Assembly: GCA_004295085.1 (NCBI GenBank) | Contig: SHNF01000014.1 | Coordinates: 1-64,000, forward strand | Direction: 5' to 3' | DNA length: 64,000 bases | Source: Planctomycetota bacterium | GTDB lineage: Bacteria; Planctomycetota; UBA1135 | Shown: one piece after another, positions 37,358 to 45,160 of the stretch | Layout: every line of letters begins with the position of its first letter | How positions within the stretch are numbered: the first letter of the stretch is position 1 | The notes under the pieces: model-generated | Told to the model about the DNA's origin: nothing | Database searches by the model: none | The model's input: the letters and a program-made list of their open reading frames with translations, nothing else | Made by a program: the position numbers and the translations under genes

Positions 37358-39240
37358 GTCCGGCTCGCGGCGGGAACGCAGGCGCGCGCCGCCTCCAGCA
37401 CCGCCAGCGCCGGCTGCGGCTTGTTGAAGGGCGCGGCGATCTGGAAGCCCTGCACCGCGCCCGCCAGCGCCTCCACCGTCTCGATGGCGATGCGCACGCC
37501 TTCCTCGGCCGCGCGGCCGGCGCGGTCGGCGGCGCGCATGCGCTCCAGCAGCGGCTCGGGCACGCGCACGCCCGGCACCTCCGTGGCCAGGAACTCGGCG
37601 TTGCGCAGGCTGCGCAGCGGCCAGATGCCGGCCAGCAGCGGCGGCCGCGCCGCCGGCAGGCGCGCCAGCACCTCGAGGAACCGGGAGGCGTCGAAGACCG
37701 GCTGGGTGATGGCGAAATCGATGCCGGCCTGCACCTTCCAGCCGAAGCGCTGCAGCTCGCGTTCCAGCTCCAGCGCCGTGTGATTGAAGGCCGCGCCGAA
37801 GCAGAAGTGCGTCTGCGCCCCGAACTCGTTGCCGCCCAGGTCCAGGCCGTGGTTCAGGTTGTCCACGATGTTGCACAGGCCGATGCTGTCCACGTCGAAC
37901 ACGGCGGTGACGTTGGGGTAGTTGCCGACGTACGGCGGATCGCCGGTGACCACCAGGAGGTTGCGCAGGTTGAGCGCGGCGGCGCCCATCAGGTCCGACT
38001 GCATGCCCAGCAGGTTGCGGTCGCGGCAGCAGAAGTGCAGCAAGGTCTCCACCCCCAGCTCGCGCTCCAGGATCACCGCGGCGGCGAAGTTGCTGACCCG
38101 GGCGCTGGCGCGCGGCCCGTCGGGGATGTTGATCACCGTGGCGCCGGCGTCGCGCACGACCTTGGCGGCCTCCAGGACGGCGCTCATGTCCGGCGTGCGC
38201 GGCGGCACCAGCTCCACGCTCATCGGGAAGGCCCGGGTCGCGAGGGCCTGCCCCAGGCGCGAGCGCTGCGCCAGCGGCAGGGGCGTGTGCGGGCGCGGCC
38301 GCGGCGGCTCGGCCGGCGGGTGCGGGGCCGGGGCCGCTTCGCGCACCTGCACCCCGATGGCCCGGGCGGCGCGATGCAGCGCCCGGATGTGCTCGGGCGT
38401 GGTGCCGCAGCAGCCGCCCAGCACGCGTCCTCCCGCCTGCAGGAAGCGGCGCGCGAAGCGGGCGAAGTAGTCCGGCGTGGACTCGTAGAACACGCGCCCG
38501 TCCACCTCGCGCGGCATGCCGGCGTTGGGCCGCGCCGCCAGCGGCTTGCCGGTGGCCTCGACCAGGCGCGGCAGCGCGTCCACGATGGTCTTGGGGCCGG
38601 TGCTGCAGTTGAGGCCGATGACGTCGGCGCCGGCCTGGTCCAGCCGCGCCGCGCACACCTCGGCGCGCGTGCCGTGCAAGGTCAGGCCCTGGCTGTCCAC
38701 GGTCACGTAGGCGAACACCGGCTTGTCGCTGGCCTCGCGCACGCCGCGCAAGGCCTCCACGATCTCCTCGATGTTGTTGAAGGTCTCCAGCGCGAAGGCG
38801 TCCACCAGCGGGTCCAGGATGGCCGCCACCTCGCGGAACGCGGCGCGCGCCTCCGCGCGCGCGATCCGGCCGATGGGCTCGATCTCGGCCCCGGTGGGCC
38901 CCACCGAGCCGAGCACGTAGCGCTGCGCGCCGGCCGCGGCGCGCGCCAGCTCCGCGCCGCGCTCCAGGATGGAAGGGAGGTCCCGCTCGCGGCGGAAGCG
39001 GATGAGGCGGAAGCGGTTGGCGCCGAATGTATTGGCGGTGACCCCCTGAGCGCCCGCGTCCAGGTAGGAGCGGTGGATCTCGAGGACCCACTGCGGCCGG
39101 TCCAGGTTGGCGGCGTCGAAGCAGTCCTGGAACGACAGGCCGCGAGAGTACAGCTCGGTGCCCATGGCCCCGTCGAGGACCAGCACGTCCTCGGCCAGGG
39201 CCTGGAGCAGGGGTTTGCGGTCGCGGTGGATCAGGCTCAA
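37354..39240 (-). CDS. bifunctional homocysteine S-methyltransferase / methylenetetrahydrofolate reductase (YitJ-type)
   Basis: A 628-residue fusion. Residues 1-300 are a homocysteine-binding domain (LVLDGAMGTELYSRG; zinc Cys in LGGCCGTTPEHI). Residues of about 335-628 are a MetF-like TIM barrel that reduces 5,10-methylene-THF (SVELVPPRTPD, VTGDPP, FCFGAAFNH, ITQPVFDA). The fusion supplies methyl-THF to MetH, encoded immediately downstream. I use a TTG start at 39240: it begins the conserved part, lies 10 bases after a GGGAGG ribosome binding site, and is downstream of the SAM riboswitch. An ATG-initiated extension would run into the aptamer. Confidence 0.92.
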   Translation of the reverse strand: MSLIHRDRKPLLQALAEDVLVLDGAMGTELYSRGLSFQDCFDAANLDRPQWVLEIHRSYLDAGAQGVTANTFGANRFRLIRFRRERDLPSILERGAELARAAAGAQRYVLGSVGPTGAEIEPIGRIARAEARAAFREVAAILDPLVDAFALETFNNIEEIVEALRGVREASDKPVFAYVTVDSQGLTLHGTRAEVCAARLDQAGADVIGLNCSTGPKTIVDALPRLVEATGKPLAARPNAGMPREVDGRVFYESTPDYFARFARRFLQAGGRVLGGCCGTTPEHIRALHRAARAIGVQVREAAPAPHPPAEPPRPRPHTPLPLAQRSRLGQALATRAFPMSVELVPPRTPDMSAVLEAAKVVRDAGATVINIPDGPRASARVSNFAAAVILERELGVETLLHFCCRDRNLLGMQSDLMGAAALNLRNLLVVTGDPPYVGNYPNVTAVFDVDSIGLCNIVDNLNHGLDLGGNEFGAQTHFCFGAAFNHTALELERELQRFGWKVQAGIDFAITQPVFDASRFLEVLARLPAARPPLLAGIWPLRSLRNAEFLATEVPGVRVPEPLLERMRAADRAGRAAEEGVRIAIETVEALAGAVQGFQIAAPFNKPQPALAVLEAARACVPAASRT

Positions 39241-39243
39241 AAC

Positions 39244-39283
39244 GCAACAACCTCCCACGCGGCGCGGCGAGGGAGGCTGTTGC
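39244..39283 (-). promoter_or_regulatory. riboswitch expression-platform hairpin
   Basis: On the minus strand GCAACAGCCTCCC pairs with GGGAGGTTGTTGC (13 positions, one G-T wobble) around a 14-base loop, directly after the aptamer. The 3' arm contains the GGGAGG ribosome binding site, and TTTT follows before the TTG start. It could act as a terminator, as a ribosome-site sequestering helix, or both. Confidence 0.7.
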
Positions 39284-39287
39284 CCCT

Positions 39288-39388
39288 CCATCGGCCGCGA
39301 GGCGCTCGCAGCAGGCTTTGCCACCGTGGCCCGCGGGGGGCTGGTTGGCCGGGCTTCACAGGGCCTGTCCCTCTGCCCGTCTTGATGG
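39288..39388 (-). promoter_or_regulatory. SAM riboswitch aptamer (S-box, SAM-I type)
   Basis: The minus strand holds the S-box core in order: CCATCAAGA, then AGAGGGACAGGCCCTGTGAA, GCCCGGCCAACC, and GGTGGCAAAGCCTGC. P1 forms from CCATC (39388-39384) and GATGG (39292-39288). P3 lies between AACC and GGTG. P4 is GCGAG-CGC-CTCGC. This is the known SAM-I architecture, best studied upstream of B. subtilis yitJ, whose protein has the same fusion as the gene here. High S-adenosylmethionine should switch the methionine operon off. Confidence 0.93.
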
Positions 39389-39395
39389 TGCGCGC

Positions 39396-39424
39396 ATGGT
39401 ACGCCGCGACCCGCCGCAGCGCAA
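39396..39424 (-). promoter_or_regulatory. candidate promoter of the riboswitch-controlled met operon
   Basis: On the minus strand TTGCGC (39424-39419) and TACCAT (39401-39396) are separated by 17 bases. The transcript would start near 39389, exactly at the 5' edge of the aptamer. Confidence 0.55.
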
Positions 39425-39445
39425 GAACGGCGGCGCCGGCGGCGG

Positions 39446-40498
39446 CTACAGCACGACGGGGTTCGACGTGGTGCAACTCGCCACGTCCACGCCCTGCACG
39501 GTCTTCCCCGCCGCCGACGGCGGCGCATTGACGGTCAGGGAGGCCATGCCGGCGGCGTCGGCGTGCATGAGCACGGCCAGCGTCGGCGGGTTGACGTCGA
39601 GCATCAGGCCGGTGCAGGGCGAGCCGTTGTACGTGAACACCCCGCCCGGACCATAGACCACGGCCACCGTCCCGCCCGCGGTCGCGCCGCTGAAGTCCAA
39701 CGTGACCTGCCCCGGCACGCTGCCGGTGACCGTGAGCTGGAAGCCGCCTGCCGCGCCCAGGAACTCGACGCCGCGGAGATCCGTGCCGTTGACCGGGCCG
39801 CTGGCGCTGATCACGCCCGACACGATGTCCACCGCCCACAGGCGCTTGCCGGCGCCGGTCAGCGTGCCGCCGGAGCCGGCGCACAGCCCTTGCACGTCGT
39901 TGCAGGCGGCGTCCAGCGCCCCCGACACGTCGGAGAGGGCGCCGGTGACCGGATTGATGCGCACCAGGCCCAGTCCGTAGGCATTCGTGCAGAAGGAATC
40001 GGTGTTGCTGACCGCGTACAGGAAGTTGCCCGAGAAGGCCAGCGACTGGATCGGCTGCGCCGCGGCCGGCAGCGGCGCGACCAGCGCCAGCGCGCCGCTG
40101 CCCGGGTCGAGCGTCATCAAATCCATCGTGCTGCTCGCGTTGTAGACCACCAGGAACAGGGTGCCCTGGTCGTCGAAGGCGGCGGCGCTGACGTTGATCG
40201 GGCTGCAGGTCACGACGCTTGTGCCGGCTCCGGTGGCCGGGTCGATCCGCACCAGGCGGCTCGGGAACAGGGAAGTCAGGCTGGTCGTGACCGTATAGAT
40301 CTCGCCCGCCGGATCCTTGGCCATGCAGTTGGTCAGGTTGAAGCCGGAGGAGCCGAGCAGGGCATACGTGCCGCTCGCCGAGTCCACTTCGTAGACGTCG
40401 CCGTTGATGGCGATGCCGAGCATATCCTGGGATCGGGCCGGGGCGGCGAGGACGGCCGCGGCCAGAAACAGCACCGAGGGGAAGGTCGTGATCCGCAT
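39446..40498 (-). CDS. secreted beta-propeller protein, function unknown
   Basis: A 350-residue exported protein with signal MRITTFPSVLFLAAAVLAAPARSQ (cleavage near ARSQ). Blade-like units repeat the idea of a value given a context: GDVYEVDSASGTYALLG, LVRIDPATGAGTSVV, MDLMTLDPGSGALALVA, LVRINPVTGALSDVSG. The last 95 residues form a non-repeat beta domain, as in the protein at 6635-7684. No enzymatic motif is visible. A TAGAAT hexamer ends 6 bases before the ATG, which suggests a leaderless transcript. Confidence 0.8.
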   Translation of the reverse strand: MRITTFPSVLFLAAAVLAAPARSQDMLGIAINGDVYEVDSASGTYALLGSSGFNLTNCMAKDPAGEIYTVTTSLTSLFPSRLVRIDPATGAGTSVVTCSPINVSAAAFDDQGTLFLVVYNASSTMDLMTLDPGSGALALVAPLPAAAQPIQSLAFSGNFLYAVSNTDSFCTNAYGLGLVRINPVTGALSDVSGALDAACNDVQGLCAGSGGTLTGAGKRLWAVDIVSGVISASGPVNGTDLRGVEFLGAAGGFQLTVTGSVPGQVTLDFSGATAGGTVAVVYGPGGVFTYNGSPCTGLMLDVNPPTLAVLMHADAAGMASLTVNAPPSAAGKTVQGVDVASCTTSNPVVL

Positions 40499-40504
40499 GG
40501 CCCG

Positions 40505-40510
40505 ATTCTA
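40505..40510 (-). promoter_or_regulatory. -10 element, leaderless configuration
   Basis: TAGAAT on the minus strand with exactly 6 bases before the ATG at 40498. Transcription would start at or next to the start codon. Confidence 0.5.
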
Positions 40511-40555
40511 GGCGCGTCTGGCGCCCTGCTACCATCCCGTCAGGCGCAGCGCCTT

Positions 40556-40614
40556 GTTATCCCGCGGTCCGGCGGTGTTCGTCTGGGAGTGTGGAGCAAC
40601 TCAAGCGGGACAAC
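40556..40614. repeat. long-loop inverted repeat
   Basis: GTTATCCCGC (40556-40565) and GCGGGACAAC (40605-40614) are complementary at 9 of 10 positions and separated by 39 bases, between two minus-strand propeller genes. The orientation is opposite to that of attC ends. Function unknown. Confidence 0.4.
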
Positions 40615-40671
40615 GATACCGTTCACCTGCCGCGGCGGCTGGTTCGGCGTGGAGATGGCCTCGGCCAACCC

Positions 40672-41772
40672 TCACGGCCTGAACTTCTCGAACGACGTGC
40701 CGTTGAATCTGTAGACCCCTGCGGTTTGTGTCCCGAGCCACATGACGCCTTGATTGTCCTTGTGGATGGAGAACAGATTGATGTCCTTGCCGTCGTCCTG
40801 GACAGGGTAATGGGTGGCGCTCTTCCCGTCATACCGCCAGACGCCTTGCCCATACGTCGCCATCCATAGAGCGCCGCTGCCGTCCATGACGCTGGACATG
40901 ATGCCGCCGAAAGGAACTTCGTTCGTGGCGTCGCGGATTCCTTCCTCCCTCTTGAAGCTCGGTGCAGCCGGCTCGCTCAGGTCGACCGCATATCGATGCG
41001 AAGCGCTGCAGAACCAGAACTTGCCGTCCTTGTCCTCGATGATCGACCGAGTGCCGAACGAGCCATTGCGCAATTCCTCCTCAGGAAGCCAGGCGAAAGA
41101 CTTCCCGTCGTAGCGGCAGGCGCCAAGGATCGCGCTTCCGAACCAGACGTTCCCCTTGCTGTCTTTGAAGATGGTGTAAACGTCATACGGACTGTACTTC
41201 GCGTTGGGGTATTGGGAACGTGGCACTTGCACGTAGTGCTCATCGCCGGCCTTGGTCTTGGGGAACGCAAGTAAGTGCAGCGCTTCGCCGTCATAGCGGT
41301 AGACCGCGCCGGCATTCTGAGGACCCGGGAACCACAGATCATCTGGCCGCAGCTTCCAGTCCGTCGCGGCGGAGTCCACCGCAACGGCGAGCGTCGTGAA
41401 GGCATGTCCGTCGAACTTGCTGACGCCATCGCTGGTGACGTAGATGTTCCCGGCCTTGTCTTCCTGGAATCCCCCGATTCCGACGCTGGGCAGCCCGTCT
41501 TTCGTCGTGAAGAGCACCAGGGTCTTCCCGTCGTAGCGGTACGCGCCGCGATCATGGCTTCCGAACCAATAGTCGCCGTTCCTGGCCTGGAATACATGCC
41601 AGATCGCCTGGTCGAGCTCGGTAACGACCTCGCCTTTGGCAACTGTCGGCTTCTGGTCGTTGCCTTCTGCCTTCGGCGGCGATTCGTCGGGCGGGCTCTT
41701 GTCCTGCCCCGCAGCGCAGGCGGACAGCGCGCCGATGAGGGACAAGGCGATCCAGGCGTGTTGGCGACGCAT
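40672..41772 (-). CDS. lipoprotein with two-component-regulator-type propeller
   Basis: A 366-residue lipoprotein (signal ending LIGALSAC). The mature part holds Reg_prop-like blades with a W-x-G or Y-R-Y-D-G pattern: GDYWFGSHDRGAYRYDGKTL, GNIYVTSDGVSKFDG, GNVWFGSAILGACRYDGKSF, GALWMATYGQGVWRYDGKSA, GVMWLGTQTAGVYRFNGTSF. Such propellers are usually sensor domains of hybrid histidine kinases, but here no kinase follows. ATG 41772 is chosen because it starts the signal peptide. Confidence 0.82.
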   Translation of the reverse strand: MRRQHAWIALSLIGALSACAAGQDKSPPDESPPKAEGNDQKPTVAKGEVVTELDQAIWHVFQARNGDYWFGSHDRGAYRYDGKTLVLFTTKDGLPSVGIGGFQEDKAGNIYVTSDGVSKFDGHAFTTLAVAVDSAATDWKLRPDDLWFPGPQNAGAVYRYDGEALHLLAFPKTKAGDEHYVQVPRSQYPNAKYSPYDVYTIFKDSKGNVWFGSAILGACRYDGKSFAWLPEEELRNGSFGTRSIIEDKDGKFWFCSASHRYAVDLSEPAAPSFKREEGIRDATNEVPFGGIMSSVMDGSGALWMATYGQGVWRYDGKSATHYPVQDDGKDINLFSIHKDNQGVMWLGTQTAGVYRFNGTSFEKFRP

Positions 41773-41928
41773 GGTCCCGTGAGGTAGACAAGATGACATC
41801 GCTGGCCTCCTGATTCGGTGACTTCCACCATCAGCTCGGTCTTCAAAGCCGATGCTGGAGCGACTGGACCAGCATCATGACGACGGCCGTTCGATCCTCG
41901 CGTAACCTCTTCGTAACACCTCCGCGCT

Positions 41929-41991
41929 CGCCGAACGCCCAGCATCAGCGGCGGCGCCTTTGCGGCGTCGGCTGCATGCTGTTGTTAGGCG
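41929..41991 (-). other. candidate integron attC site
   Basis: The minus strand reads CGCCTAAC, AA, CAGCATGCAGC, a GC-rich hairpin tip, GCTGATGCTG, GGC and GTTCGGCG. The outer boxes (CGCCTAAC/GTTCGGCG) and inner boxes (CAGCAT-G-CAGC/GCTGATGCTG) are inverted. One arm carries a single extra G that stays unpaired, a hallmark of attC folding (extrahelical base). It lies 5 bases after the stop of the HNH gene, where a cassette's attC belongs. Confidence 0.65.
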
Positions 41992-42730
41992 CGTCGCTAA
42001 ACGGCTAATGCTTCTTTGGCAAGTCGTCCAGCCTCCTGGAGCTTGGCGTGACGTGCCACCAGGTCAGCCTTCACTTCGGCGATGCGCTTCTCGATCTTTG
42101 CCTTCTGCCGGTCGCGCGCCTGCTTGAGCTGTCCCTGCAGCGCGGTGATTTTCGCGTCGGCTTCGCGCTTTGCTTGATCGAATCGGGCTTTGACCTGGTC
42201 CTGCATCACCTGGGCCTTCCTCTTCGCATCGCAGAGATAGGAGCCGTCGTAGTGTCCAGCCGTATTAGGGGGACCGAAGTCTCTCGCGCCTTGGATCAGG
42301 TTCACGCGGACTCGAGCCCGAACGGGCCATGTGTCACCGACGTTCATGATCTCGAAGCAAGCTGGAGAAAGCGCCGTTCCAGCCTGGAAAATCCGATACG
42401 TAACTGGAGCAACCAGGTGCCGCGTGTGCTCCTCGTATATCTGATCGCGGCGAGCTTGGAGCTCAGGAATGCTGTACTTCCGGCCACGCGGATGACTCGC
42501 GTTGTAGTGACCGATGGCGGCATGGCAATCGAAACACAGCGGTATTGCGTTTCCGATGTCCGACACCTTGGGGTCCTTGGGGTCAAGGTGGGCGACTTCG
42601 ATTCCTACACCAGCAAGCTTTCCGCAAAGACAGCAGTGCCGTGCACACCAGAGAAGCACGCGGATCTTGTCTTCTTCCCGAAACTCGTTCCTTCGCTCGG
42701 CCATTCCTGCTTATCTTCTCGTCCGGCTAA
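41936..42730 (-). mobile_element. probable solitary integron gene cassette
   Basis: A 795-base segment bounded by recombination-type triplets: G/TTAGCC on the minus strand at 42731/42730 and G/TTCGGC at 41936/41935. It contains one gene followed directly by an attC-like site, and its composition (about 57% GC in the line I counted) is well below the neighbours. I find neither a second attC nor an integrase gene here, so it would be a single cassette inserted at a secondary GTT site. Confidence 0.5.
41997..42704 (-). CDS. HNH endonuclease with C-terminal coiled coil (cassette gene)
   Basis: A 235-residue protein. The N-terminal 75 residues form an HNH/zinc module: CCLCGK, then GVGIEVAHLDPKDPKVSD, GNAIPLCFDCHAAIGHYN, with two CxxC-type knuckles and the catalytic-type His in AHLDP. 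A middle beta region of about 80 residues has no recognised family. The last 80 residues are a highly charged Lys/Ala/Gln coiled coil. The protein is cytoplasmic. Because it is probably carried on an integron cassette, a defence role is a reasonable hypothesis, not an observation. Confidence 0.85.
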   Translation of the reverse strand: MAERRNEFREEDKIRVLLWCARHCCLCGKLAGVGIEVAHLDPKDPKVSDIGNAIPLCFDCHAAIGHYNASHPRGRKYSIPELQARRDQIYEEHTRHLVAPVTYRIFQAGTALSPACFEIMNVGDTWPVRARVRVNLIQGARDFGPPNTAGHYDGSYLCDAKRKAQVMQDQVKARFDQAKREADAKITALQGQLKQARDRQKAKIEKRIAEVKADLVARHAKLQEAGRLAKEALAV

Positions 42731-43110
42731 CGCGAATTGGACAGAAATGTGTTCTACCACGCTGTGTAGTGGAATTGGTCTGCCTAAGGCCGCCGGTGGC
42801 GAGAGACTTGCGCGTGCAAACAGCGGCTGGCGGCATGTTTATGCAGATGTGCCGCGAAGCCGCGGTTGCATTCGGCAGGTCTGTATTTCGCCGGCAGCCG
42901 AGAGTTCGAGGGCGCTGGCGGTCGACCAGTTGCGCTGGCAGCCTCCGGTCGTTCGCATTCCGGCGCTGAGCGGCGGCGGCGCGGCGCGGGACGCCGAGCC
43001 AGCGACCGGATCGCAATAGCTCTATGGGAGGCAAGTCTAGCGACGGCGGGGGCGGCGCGAGGCGCGCCAGCGCGGGGCCCCTGGAGCCCGTGGCGCAGTG
43101 CGGCGCCGAC
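42731..43110. other. intergenic region without a recognisable gene
   Basis: About 380 bases between the cassette edge and the GH97 promoter. It contains a small stem (GCGGCA/TGCCGC near 42830-42860) and short GC-rich palindromes but no credible coding sequence, tRNA or second attC. Confidence 0.5.
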
Positions 43111-43116
43111 TATCCT
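43111..43116 (+). promoter_or_regulatory. -10 element, leaderless configuration
   Basis: TATCCT followed by exactly 6 bases and the GTG start of the GH97 gene at 43123. Confidence 0.5.
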
Positions 43117-43122
43117 GGCTCC

Positions 43123-45129
43123 GTGACCAAGGCTGTTCGGCTCCTGGCGCTCGGCGCCGTGATCGCCGCGGTAATGGCGGCCGCCCCGGCCGCGGCGCAG
43201 GAGGGGGTGCACGAGCTGCGTTCGCCGGACGGGCGGGTCGCGGTCACGGTGCGGGTGCCGGCGGGAGAGGCGGGGGAGCTGCCGGCGTGGTCGCTGCGAT
43301 TCCGCGGGCGCGAGCTGGTGGAGGACGGGAGGTTCGGGCTGGTCCTGGAGGGTGGAACGGAGCTGTTCGCCGGGGCCGCCGTGGATTCTGCCGTGGCGCG
43401 CGAGCTCGACGAGCGCGTGGCGATCCTGTTCGGCAAGGCCGACCACGCGCGTGCCCGCGCGCGCGAGCTGCGCCTCGAGTTGCGCGCCGCCGGCGGGCGC
43501 GGCCTGGTGCTGGTGCTGCGCGCCTACGACGACGCCTTCGCCTTCCGCTACGAGGTCGGCGGCGCGCCGGGCGAGGAACCGCTGCGCATCGCCGCCGAAA
43601 CCACGGCCTTCGACCTCGCCGGCGCCGCCCTCGTGCACGCCACCTGGCTGCCGCACTTCCGCACCTCGCACGAGTTCCCGGTGCAGAGTACGCCGCCGGA
43701 GCAGATCCCCGACGGCCAGCTCCTCGACACCCCGCTCACGGCCGAATTCCCGGGCGGCGCGGCGCTGGCGATCACCGAGGCCGCGCTGCGCCGCTACGCC
43801 GGCATGTCGCTGCGCCGCGAGGCCGAAAGCGGGCGGCTGGCCGCGGCGCTGTCGCCGCGCGACGACGGGCTGGCGGTGGTGGCCGCAGTACCGCTGGTCA
43901 CGCCCTGGCGCGTGGTGCTGGTCGGCGACGGCGTTGGCGCGCTGCTCGAATCGAACACGCTGTACTGCCTCAACGAGCCGCCGGTCTTCGACACCTCGTG
44001 GATCCGCCCGGGCAAGCTCACCTGGCCGTGGTGGAACCACTACTTGTTCGAGGCCGAGCACAGCGAGCCGATCCTGTCGGTCGAGTCGGCGCGCAAGCAC
44101 CTGGACTGGTGCGCTGCGAATGGCATCGCCTACCACGCGATCGTCGCCGACGAGAGCGACACGCCCTGGTACCGGCAAGGCCGCCGCGGCCTGTTCCCCG
44201 ACGCCGAAACCGATCCGACGCAGCCGCGCGCGGACCTGGACTTGCCCGCGATCCGCAAGCTCGCCGGCGAACGTGGCGTCGGCCTGTGGACCTGGGTGCA
44301 CCAGGCGGCCATCCGCGGCCGGGTCGAGGAGTCGTTCGCCGCCTTCGCGCAGCTCGGCTGGAGCGGGATCATGGTGGATTTCCTGGACCGCGACGACCAG
44401 GACACGGTCGAGTTCGCCGAGGAGGTGCTGGCTGCGGCGGCGCGCCACCACGTGCTGGTGCACTTCCACGGCATGTACAAGCCGACCGGCTGGCAGCGCA
44501 CGTTTCCCCACTTGATGAATCACGAGGGCTCGCTGAACCTCGAGTACCTGAAGTGGGGCGGCGCGTGCACGCCCGAGCACACGCTGCGCGTGGTCTTCAC
44601 GCGGCTGCTGGCCGGGCCGATGGACTACCACCTCGGCGGCTTCCGCGCCGCGGCGCCCGCGGACTTCCAGCCGCGCAACGAGGCGCCGCTGGTGCTCGGC
44701 ACGCGCGGGCACATGCTGGGCCTGTACGTGTGCCTCGACAACCCGGCGCCCATGGTGGCCGACTTCCCGGCCGCCTACCGCGACCAGCCCGGCTTCGACT
44801 GCCTGCGCGAGGTGCCGACCTGGTGGGACGAGACCCGGGTGCTGCAGGCGGAGGTCGGCCGGCTGCTGGTCAGCGTGCGCCGGCGCGGGAGCGTGTGGTG
44901 GCTGGGCGCGATCGCCGCGGGCGAGGCGCGGGTGGTGGAGGTGCCGCTCAAGTTCCTCCCCGCGGGCGAGCACGCGCTGCGCCTGTGGCGGGACGGCGCC
45001 GGCGCCGCGGAGGATCCGAACCAGCTCGAGATCGAGGAGCGCGAGGTGCGCGCCGGCGCAGTGCTACGCGTCCTGGTCGCTCCGGGCGGGGGGTTCGTGG
45101 CCCGCCTGGAGCGGACCACGGGCGGGTAG
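43123..45129 (+). CDS. glycoside hydrolase family 97 (alpha-glucosidase/alpha-galactosidase)
   Basis: A 668-residue secreted enzyme with signal peptide (VRLLALGAVIAAVMAAAPAAAQ). It has the GH97 layout: N-terminal beta-supersandwich, (beta/alpha)8 barrel (TWPWWNHYLF, YHAIVADESDTPWY, GIMVDFLDRDDQ), and a small C-terminal beta domain. Asp419 in MVDFLD and Glu474 in LNLEYLKWG are 55 residues apart, the spacing of nucleophile and acid/base in characterised retaining GH97 enzymes. A retaining mechanism on alpha-linked galactose or related sugars is therefore inferred. The gene has no polysaccharide-utilisation neighbours. The GTG start has a -10-like TATCCT six bases upstream. Confidence 0.9.
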   Translation: MTKAVRLLALGAVIAAVMAAAPAAAQEGVHELRSPDGRVAVTVRVPAGEAGELPAWSLRFRGRELVEDGRFGLVLEGGTELFAGAAVDSAVARELDERVAILFGKADHARARARELRLELRAAGGRGLVLVLRAYDDAFAFRYEVGGAPGEEPLRIAAETTAFDLAGAALVHATWLPHFRTSHEFPVQSTPPEQIPDGQLLDTPLTAEFPGGAALAITEAALRRYAGMSLRREAESGRLAAALSPRDDGLAVVAAVPLVTPWRVVLVGDGVGALLESNTLYCLNEPPVFDTSWIRPGKLTWPWWNHYLFEAEHSEPILSVESARKHLDWCAANGIAYHAIVADESDTPWYRQGRRGLFPDAETDPTQPRADLDLPAIRKLAGERGVGLWTWVHQAAIRGRVEESFAAFAQLGWSGIMVDFLDRDDQDTVEFAEEVLAAAARHHVLVHFHGMYKPTGWQRTFPHLMNHEGSLNLEYLKWGGACTPEHTLRVVFTRLLAGPMDYHLGGFRAAAPADFQPRNEAPLVLGTRGHMLGLYVCLDNPAPMVADFPAAYRDQPGFDCLREVPTWWDETRVLQAEVGRLLVSVRRRGSVWWLGAIAAGEARVVEVPLKFLPAGEHALRLWRDGAGAAEDPNQLEIEEREVRAGAVLRVLVAPGGGFVARLERTTGG

Positions 45130-45131
45130 TG

Positions 45132-45152
45132 GGGCCGCGGCCGCCGCGGCCC
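45132..45152. terminator. GC hairpin between convergent genes
   Basis: GGGCCGCGG-CCG-CCGCGGCCC is a perfect 9-pair stem between the GH97 stop (45129) and the end of the Fic gene (45161). It could serve both strands. No T-run. Confidence 0.5.
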
Positions 45153-45160
45153 GCGCCGCT

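Noticed and set aside
39238..39294. ATG-initiated start for the methyltransferase/MTHFR gene upstream of TTG 39240
   Set aside because: It would place coding sequence inside the riboswitch aptamer and hairpin and adds residues not typical of the family.
42725..42870. A second attC upstream of the HNH cassette
   Set aside because: GGCTAAC is present, but the flanking AATTGG copies are direct, not inverted, and no partner box occurs at the right distance. I treat it only as a crossover edge.
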